Assembly (NCBI GenBank): GCA_018268695.1
Contig: JAFDWD010000920.1
Span: 1-10,165 of the forward strand
Source of the DNA: Actinomycetota bacterium
Lineage (GTDB): Bacteria > Actinomycetota > Thermoleophilia > Solirubrobacterales > 70-9
Length of the DNA: 10,165 bases
Direction: 5' to 3'
The translations under genes were made by a program, and so were the position numbers. Below are positions 5,803 through 10,165 of this stretch, one piece after another. The notes beneath the pieces are model-generated. The model saw nothing but the letters and a program-made list of their open reading frames with translations, did no database searches and was not told where the DNA came from. Positions within the stretch are counted from its first letter, which is position 1. The number at the start of each line of letters is the position of its first letter.

Positions 5803-6533
5803 GCGGCGGCCTCGACCGCCGTCACCACGTCGGAGTCGATCAGGCCGTCGCGGACGCGGACCACCCGCGCGGCGTGCTCGGCGACCTCCTCCTCGTGGGT
5901 GATGATGACGATCGTGCGCCCCTGCGCGTGGAGCTCGGCGAGCAGCCGCATCACCGTGTCGGTGGTCGCCAGGTCGAGGGCGCCGGTCGGCTCGTCGGCG
6001 AGGACCAGGGCGGGGTCGGTGACGATCGCGCGGGCGATCGCGACCCGCTGCTGCTGCCCGCCGGAGAGCTCGGAGGGCTGGTGGCCGGTGCGCTCGGCGA
6101 GGCCGACGGTCGCAAGTGCCTCCTTCGCCCGGCGGCGCCGCTCGCGCCGCCCGACGCCACCGTAGACCAGCGGCAGTTCGACGTTCTCGAGCGCCGAGGT
6201 GCGGGCGATCAGGTTGAACTGCTGGAAGATGAAGCCGATCTTCCGGTTGCGGATCTCCGCCAGTTCGTCGGCGCTGCGGTCGAGGACGTCGATCCCGTCG
6301 AGCAGGTAGCGGCCCTCGTTCAGCTGATCGAGGCAGCCGATCACGTTCATCAGCGTCGACTTGCCGCTGCCCGACGGTCCCATGATCGCCACATGCTCGC
6401 CCGCCTCGATCGTCAGCGAGACGTCGCGCAGCGCGTGGACGACCTCGTCGCCGAGCTCGTAGCTGCGCCGCGCGTGCTCGATCTGGATCAGGGCCGCGGG
6501 CATGGGCGCCGGCTCGAGCGGCGCCCGGCTCAT
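5799..6533 (-). CDS. ABC transporter ATPase, MacB/LolD type
   Basis: A complete 244-residue nucleotide-binding subunit with every motif intact: Walker A GPSGSGKST (52-60), Q-loop Q104 (FIFQQFN), signature LSGGQQQR (156-163), Walker B LVLADEP with catalytic E181, D-loop GALD (184-187) and switch H213. FQQFNLIARTSALENVELPL (103-122) is typical of the LolD/MacB/FtsE-like branch. It powers the permease encoded next. The ATG at 6533 overlaps the adaptor's stop as ATGA. It has the best ribosome binding site of the operon, AAGGAGG (minus strand, 6546-6540), six bases upstream and lying inside the adaptor's coding tail. A downstream ATG at 6503 is a weaker alternative. Confidence 0.95.
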   Translation of the reverse strand: MSRAPLEPAPMPAALIQIEHARRSYELGDEVVHALRDVSLTIEAGEHVAIMGPSGSGKSTLMNVIGCLDQLNEGRYLLDGIDVLDRSADELAEIRNRKIGFIFQQFNLIARTSALENVELPLVYGGVGRRERRRRAKEALATVGLAERTGHQPSELSGGQQQRVAIARAIVTDPALVLADEPTGALDLATTDTVMRLLAELHAQGRTIVIITHEEEVAEHAARVVRVRDGLIDSDVVTAVEAAA

Positions 6534-8458
6534 TCGAAGCCTCCTTCTTCTTCGCCGAACCCTTCTTCTTCGCCGAATTCTTCTTCCGGGCCGCCCGCTC
6601 CCGGTTGGCCCGGCAGGAGGACGTGATCGCCGACGACGAGGCCCTTCTTGATTTCGACCGTTTCGTCGCCGGAGAGGCCGAGCTGGACGACCCGCCGTTC
6701 GGGTTTGCCTTCCACCATCACTTCCACCGTGACGGTGCCGGTGCTGGCCGGAAGCGCCGCCGGCGAGAGGACCGGGACGTTCTTGCGGTTGGCGGTCAGG
6801 ATCGTCACTTCGGCGGTCATCCCGGTCCGCAGCTTCTGCGGCAGCCCGGTGGCGGCGACCGTCGCGGTGTAGTTGACGACCCCGTTTTTGACCGCCGGCA
6901 GCGGCGTGACGCTGACCAGGCGGCCTTTCACGCTGAGGCCGAGGGCGTCGATGACCAGGGTCGCCGTGTCGCCGGATTTGACTTTGACCGCATCGGCCTG
7001 GGTCAGCGAGACGGCGAACAGGTGCAGGTTCGGGCTGTTGAGGATGATCGACGGGGAGCTGCTGCTCGAGGTGGACGAGGCGCTGCCTTCGGAGCTGCCG
7101 CTACTGCTTTCGGTGCTCCCTTCGGTCGAGGTGGCGGCTTTGACCTGGGAGGTCTGACCACCGGTGACGACGTCGCCGACGGCCAGCTTCAGATTCGAGA
7201 TCCTTCCCGCGGTCGGCGCCCGCAGGACCGTTTCTTCGAGTTTCTTCTCATCGGTGACCACGGTCGCTTCCGCCTGCGAGACGGCGCTCGACGCTTCCGC
7301 CATTTCGCCCGATCTGGTCGGCTGGATTTCGGCGGCGCCGGCGGCGAGCGTGTTGCTCAGCGTCAGCCGCGCGGTTTCGGCCGCTTCGTTCGCGGTCCGC
7401 ACGCTCTGGGCGGCGGAGGCGACACCGGAGTCGAGGGCGGACTTCGCCGTCGCTTCGGTTTCCGCGGTCGAGCGCACCGTATCCCGCAGGGTCGGCAGCG
7501 AGGTGCGCAGCGTTTCCGCTTCGCCGCGGAACTTTTCGTAGGAGGAGGTGGCGTCGGTGAGGTGGCTCTGCGCCGTTTCGAGCGCCTGCTGGACCTGCGC
7601 TTCGGCGGCGATCGTGCCGGTTTCCGGGTTGCGCGTGATCACCGTCGAGCTCCCCCCGCCTTTGAATTCCTTTTCTTCGGCCACGGCCTCTTCGCGTTCG
7701 CGCTTTTCGGTTTCTTCGATCTTCTTGCGTTCCTTGGCTTCTTCTTCTTCGGCCTTCTTGCGGTTCGCTTCCTTCGTCCCGGCCAAGGCGACGATCTGCG
7801 CCCGCGCCCCTTCGACTTCGACCCGGGCGGAATCGCGGATGGTTTTCTCCGAAGCCGTGCGTTCGGTCTTCGTCTGCAGTTTCGTGTGGCCCTCCGCCAG
7901 TCGCTTGACCGCGATCTGGTGCGCCTTGCGGGCCTGGGTGAGCGCCGTGCGGAGGGTCTTCACCTGGCCGGCGGCGACCGCGCGGGCCTTGGCGGCGGTG
8001 CGGCGGGCGCCGTCGGCGGTGCGGCGGGCGGTGCTCGCCGCGACCGAGGTTTTGTCGCGTTCCTGTGGCGTGTGGCCTTCGATCAGCTGGTTGACTTTCG
8101 CCTGTGCCGCGGAGACCTGGGCGCGGGCGGCGTTGAGGCCCGACTGGGTGAGGGTGTCGTCGAGGCGGGCGAGGACCTGGCCGGCTTCGACCTTCTGACC
8201 GAGGTGGACTTCGACCGATTTCACCCGGCGGCCTTCGCCGAACCCGAGGCTGACCGATTTGGCCGGTTGCAGCGTGCCGACGCCGCCGACGGTCGAGCGG
8301 ACGTCGCCGTTCTTGACGACTTCGGTCGCCGGCGCGGTCGGGGTGCTCTTCCCGCTCTTGCCGAGGACGAGGACGCAGGCCGCGGCTCCGGCGGCGACGA
8401 GGACGATGAGCGCCGCGGTGAGGATCCTCCGCCGGCGCCGGCGGGATTTGCTGTTCAT
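6530..8458 (-). CDS. Periplasmic-adaptor-like protein (MacA/YknX type), enlarged
   Basis: A 642-residue membrane-fusion protein that should link to the MacB-like permease on the outer face of the membrane. The order is: basic N-terminus, membrane anchor (12-32), first half of the lipoyl-like domain with 'VKSVEVHLGQKVEAGQVLARL' (79-99), a very long helical hairpin (103-411), the second lipoyl half with LRAPTAGRI (412-420), a beta-barrel (475-555) with LRTGMTAEVTI (543-553), and a membrane-proximal domain (560-620). It is much longer than MacA or YknX, about 370-380 residues. The extra length is in the hairpin, which includes a charged Lys/Glu stretch (229-265), in a Ser/Gly-rich insert (443-470), and in an acidic Glu/Gly/Phe tail (624-642). 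The ATG at 8458 has no ribosome binding site. It is first in the five-gene operon. Confidence 0.88.
   Translation of the reverse strand: MNSKSRRRRRRILTAALIVLVAAGAAACVLVLGKSGKSTPTAPATEVVKNGDVRSTVGGVGTLQPAKSVSLGFGEGRRVKSVEVHLGQKVEAGQVLARLDDTLTQSGLNAARAQVSAAQAKVNQLIEGHTPQERDKTSVAASTARRTADGARRTAAKARAVAAGQVKTLRTALTQARKAHQIAVKRLAEGHTKLQTKTERTASEKTIRDSARVEVEGARAQIVALAGTKEANRKKAEEEEAKERKKIEETEKREREEAVAEEKEFKGGGSSTVITRNPETGTIAAEAQVQQALETAQSHLTDATSSYEKFRGEAETLRTSLPTLRDTVRSTAETEATAKSALDSGVASAAQSVRTANEAAETARLTLSNTLAAGAAEIQPTRSGEMAEASSAVSQAEATVVTDEKKLEETVLRAPTAGRISNLKLAVGDVVTGGQTSQVKAATSTEGSTESSSGSSEGSASSTSSSSSPSIILNSPNLHLFAVSLTQADAVKVKSGDTATLVIDALGLSVKGRLVSVTPLPAVKNGVVNYTATVAATGLPQKLRTGMTAEVTILTANRKNVPVLSPAALPASTGTVTVEVMVEGKPERRVVQLGLSGDETVEIKKGLVVGDHVLLPGQPGAGGPEEEFGEEEGFGEEEGGFE
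6543..6577. repeat. Short tandem repeat in the adaptor's acidic tail
   Basis: A 17-base unit, CCTTCTTCTTCGCCGAA, occurs at 6543-6559 and again exactly at 6561-6577, a period of 18 bases (six codons). On the minus strand it encodes the repeated FGEEEG pattern at the adaptor C-terminus. The purine-rich minus strand also supplies the AAGGAGG used by the ATPase gene. The unit could expand or contract by slippage. Confidence 0.75.
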
Positions 8459-8536
8459 GACATCGATGGTCGCCGCGGGCCGGCGGCGCCGCCTCCTACC
8501 AAGGTAGGAACCGACGCCACCCGCGACGGCAGGCGA
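8459..8536 (-). promoter_or_regulatory. Leader of the transporter operon with a 16-bp palindrome
   Basis: The 78-bp gap before the adaptor gene contains TCCTACC-AA-GGTAGGA (8494-8509), 7-bp arms two bases apart. On the minus strand TACCTT (8506-8501) within it matches a TAnnnT -10 and predicts a start near 8494, with a leader of about 36 bases. A repressor on the dyad would block that promoter. The minus-strand AGGAGG at 8497-8492 has no start codon within range, so it is not a useful ribosome binding site. No -35 is obvious. Confidence 0.5.
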
Positions 8537-9127
8537 TCAGCCCGCGATGCAGTACGCGAACACGTTGAAGGTCAACGGCACGTTTGCCGCGTTGACCCCG
8601 GCCGCGTGCCAGGTCGTGGGAGCCGACTTGTTCGATTCGCTCGTGTAGACGAGCTGTTCGGGGCCGGTGGTGTTCCAGCTGGTGCCGCCGCCGAGCAGCG
8701 TTTCACCGGTCGAGCAGGACACCGACAGGCCTTTGATTTCGCCTTTCGGGACCGACACCGAGGCGGTGCGGGTGTTGATCGTGCCGAGCTTGCTGCCGCC
8801 GACCGCGCCGGCGGCGAGCTGGGCGGCCCCGACCGCGCCGGCGGCGAGCTGGGTGGCGCCGACCTGACCCGCGCCCAACTGGGTGGCGCCGACCGCGCCG
8901 GCGGCGAGTTTGCTTTCGGTGACCGCGCCGTTGGCGAGTTTTTCGTTGGTCACCGCGCCCGCCTTGATTTTGGCCGGGCCCACCGCGTTCGCCTTGATCG
9001 CCTTCGGTCCCACGGAGTTCTTGGCGAGGTTGGTGGCGGCGAAGGCGGCGCCGCCGCCGATCGCGAGGAAGAGGGCGAGGGTCGTGACCACGTTGGCGTA
9101 GGTGAGCCGTCGCGTCAGATGTCTCAT
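8537..9127 (-). CDS. Secreted decapeptide-repeat protein (Thermoleophilia type)
   Basis: A 196-residue surface protein. Residues 1-30 are a signal peptide (basic MRHLTRRLTY, hydrophobic core, AFA cleavage). Residues 37-116 are eight uninterrupted ten-residue repeats of the form G-A-V-x-x-x-x-L-x-A, for example GAVGATQLGA and GAVGAAQLAA. The C-terminal domain (about 120-196) has 'GLSVSCSTGETLLGGG' (133-148) and ends in VFAYCIAG; Cys138 and Cys193 could form a disulphide. I know this layout as common and often multi-copy in Solirubrobacter-like genomes, where it is annotated as hypothetical or collagen-like. The role is unknown; a stalk carrying a small binding domain is my inference. AAGGAGA (minus strand, 9138-9132) four to five bases before the ATG is a clear ribosome binding site, unlike most genes here. 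It lies between the hydrolase and the transporter operon. Confidence 0.8.
   Translation of the reverse strand: MRHLTRRLTYANVVTTLALFLAIGGGAAFAATNLAKNSVGPKAIKANAVGPAKIKAGAVTNEKLANGAVTESKLAAGAVGATQLGAGQVGATQLAAGAVGAAQLAAGAVGGSKLGTINTRTASVSVPKGEIKGLSVSCSTGETLLGGGTSWNTTGPEQLVYTSESNKSAPTTWHAAGVNAANVPLTFNVFAYCIAG
8780..9019. repeat. Eight 30-bp coding repeats
   Basis: These 240 bases encode the eight decapeptides exactly in register. The inner copies are similar as DNA: GCGCCGGCGGCGAGCTGGG-like segments recur around 8808, 8838 and 8898. The outer copies match only at protein level, which points to an older repeat with recent duplication or gene conversion in the middle. Confidence 0.8.
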
Positions 9128-9235
9128 TCGTTCTCCTTATCTGGACGGCGGGGATCGGAGTGATCCACGCTCGTCTCTCGAGGTTCGCCGCGCGACGGCC
9201 GCGGCGCCTCCGACAAAAGTTGGAACGAGTTGGGG
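9128..9235 (-). promoter_or_regulatory. Intergenic region before the repeat protein
   Basis: The 108-bp gap contains two direct copies of AGTTGG (9219-9224 and 9229-9234), ten bases apart and so on one face of the helix, a layout typical of activator half-sites. On the minus strand CCAACTTTTGTCGG (9224-9211) could carry a -35-like element, but no matching -10 is clear. The ribosome binding site for the next gene is at 9138-9132. No terminator hairpin for the hydrolase gene is evident. Confidence 0.35.
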
Positions 9236-10165
9236 CTAGTACCCCGCCGGATGCCGCACCACGAAACCTTCCGGGTAGGGCGGTTCGGCGTGCCAGCGCG
9301 GACCGGTGCCTTCGGTGTCGCCGACCGTGTCCCAGCGCAGGCCGGCGATCACCACGTAGGTGTGGGTGGCGTTGGCGTAGATCGTGATCCACTTCCCGGG
9401 TCCCGGTTCGCCGTAGCTCTCCAGCGACCCCGAGGTCAGCGGGGTGTCGAGGAGCCCCGCTCCGTAGAGGGCGAAGGAGACCGCGCCGGAGCAGTCGTAG
9501 CCGTAGGAGTAGAAGGAGGCATGGCCGCCGCCCCAGACGTAGGGGGTGGTGGCGATCGAGTTGGCGGCGGCGATCGCGGCCTTGACCGCGGGTGGCGCGC
9601 TCGCCGGGGCGGCGGCGAGGCCGTCGGGGCCGATCACCGCTTCGGCGCCGGGGGCGGTCGCTTCGGCCGCCAGCGGGGCGACCCGCCAGTCGACGTGGTG
9701 GATCCGGCAGCCGCCTTCGATCCGCTCCGCGTCGGCCATCACCTCCTCGACGTACCACTGGGCCTGGTTGTGGGAGAAGACGCCTGCTTCCAAGGAGCCC
9801 TTCGACCAGATCTCGCGGGCCAGGGTGGCGGCGGAGTCGAAGACGTCGGCGTGTTCGATGTGGCCGTCCCCGTCGCCGTCGACGCGGTAGTCCTTCCACT
9901 CCGATCCTTCGAGGCCGAGGGGGCCTGCTTCTTCGAGCTGCTTCTCGGTCATCCCGCGGCCGAAGTCCGACTCGAGGCGGGCGATCGCCGCCAGCGCCCA
10001 GACGCCTTCCTGGCCGAGTTCGTAGCGGGCCGCGGCGTCCTCGAAGGCTTCGAGGTATTCGGCCGGGATCTGTTTCTTCCAGCCCGGCGCGGCTTCACAG
10101 CGGAGCACTTCGATCTGCGGGGCGAGGCCCGCGGCGGTGAAGGCGGTGTCGCCGATTTCCCCGGC
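9236..10165 (-). CDS. Lytic transglycosylase-like / NlpC-P60 endopeptidase fusion, 5' end missing
   Basis: The frame is open through the right edge, so the start lies outside the window. 309 residues are visible; the GTG at 10108 is probably internal because coding-like sequence (GDTAFTAAGLAPQIE) precedes it. The first half resembles a lytic murein transglycosylase: ALAAIARLESDFGRG, with candidate catalytic Glu at visible residue 65, then GPLGLEGSEWKDY and a calcium-loop-like DGDGDG. A spacer rich in Ala and Pro (about 163-193) leads to an NlpC/P60 domain with YVWGGGH, catalytic Cys225 in GYDCSGAVSF and His268 in THTYVVIAGLRWD. It ends in GFVVRHPAGY. It should cut peptidoglycan glycan and/or peptide bonds outside the cell. 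The transglycosylase half deviates from the usual GPMQFxPxTW motif and may bind rather than cut. A signal peptide is expected in the missing part. Confidence 0.88.
   Translation of the reverse strand, partial: AGEIGDTAFTAAGLAPQIEVLRCEAAPGWKKQIPAEYLEAFEDAAARYELGQEGVWALAAIARLESDFGRGMTEKQLEEAGPLGLEGSEWKDYRVDGDGDGHIEHADVFDSAATLAREIWSKGSLEAGVFSHNQAQWYVEEVMADAERIEGGCRIHHVDWRVAPLAAEATAPGAEAVIGPDGLAAAPASAPPAVKAAIAAANSIATTPYVWGGGHASFYSYGYDCSGAVSFALYGAGLLDTPLTSGSLESYGEPGPGKWITIYANATHTYVVIAGLRWDTVGDTEGTGPRWHAEPPYPEGFVVRHPAGY

Noticed and set aside
4405..6165. 586-residue plus-strand open frame antisense to the permease and ATPase genes
   Set aside because: It is antisense to two genes with every family motif intact, and its own translation is low-complexity Arg/Asp/His/Ala.
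8373..8384. Lipoprotein cleavage site in the adaptor (AAAC, Cys28)
   Set aside because: The residue at -3 is Ala rather than Leu and the hydrophobic stretch continues past the Cys, so a plain membrane anchor fits better.
8492..8497. AGGAGG on the minus strand as ribosome binding site for the adaptor
   Set aside because: It lies more than 30 bases before the ATG at 8458 and no other start codon is at a suitable distance.
8780..9019. 30-bp periodic sequence resembling a CRISPR array
   Set aside because: There are no unique spacers between copies; the repeats are contiguous, in frame and encode decapeptides.
6605..9163. 852-residue plus-strand open frame antisense to the adaptor and repeat-protein genes
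   Set aside because: Its Asp/Arg/Gly/Phe-rich composition has no recognisable domain and it mirrors real genes on the other strand. Long antisense frames are expected at this GC content.

Overview
The window looks like chromosomal DNA of a very GC-rich actinobacterium, most likely class Thermoleophilia (Solirubrobacter/Conexibacter-like). The clues are G/C-ending codons throughout, apparently leaderless starts, and two proteins of a type I associate with that class: a short secreted protein with decapeptide repeats after a 'LTYANVVTTLALFLAIGGG'-type leader, and a transglycosylase-NlpC fusion with a 'YVWGGGH...GYDCSG' core. This placement is recognition by eye, not a database result.

Layout. 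(1) 1-485 has no gene I can support. It is an island of inverted repeats: four strong hairpins or palindromes plus longer-range complementary segments. (2) 486-2147 holds three small metabolic or stress genes. A YdeI/OmdA-family gene (minus) and a quinone-oxidoreductase-like gene (plus) diverge from a 20-bp gap containing back-to-back -10 elements. The oxidoreductase converges on a group III truncated haemoglobin (minus), and their TAG stop codons overlap. The haemoglobin seems to lack an in-frame start, probably because one base is missing near its 5' end. (3) 2148-2243 is a palindrome-rich divergent control region. It is followed by a gene for a small secreted protein of unknown function, whose tail overlaps the next gene tail-to-tail. 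(4) 8458-2701 (minus) is a tight five-gene operon: adaptor (MacA/YknX-like), ABC ATPase, FtsX/MacB permease, sensor kinase, NarL-type response regulator. Every junction overlaps by 4 or 8 bases. (5) 8537-10165 (minus) carries the decapeptide-repeat secreted protein and, cut by the right edge, a cell-wall hydrolase.

How it may work together. Adaptor, ATPase and permease should form a MacAB-type efflux or mechanotransmission pump. The co-translated kinase and regulator probably sense an envelope stress or the pump substrate and control the operon. A 16-bp palindrome over a candidate -10 just upstream of the adaptor gene is the best operator candidate. The hydrolase and repeat protein upstream also act at the cell surface, so 2.7-10.2 kb reads as an envelope locus. 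No known defence system, prophage, integrase, transposase, CRISPR array, tRNA or rRNA was seen. The least explained part is the inverted-repeat island at the left end.
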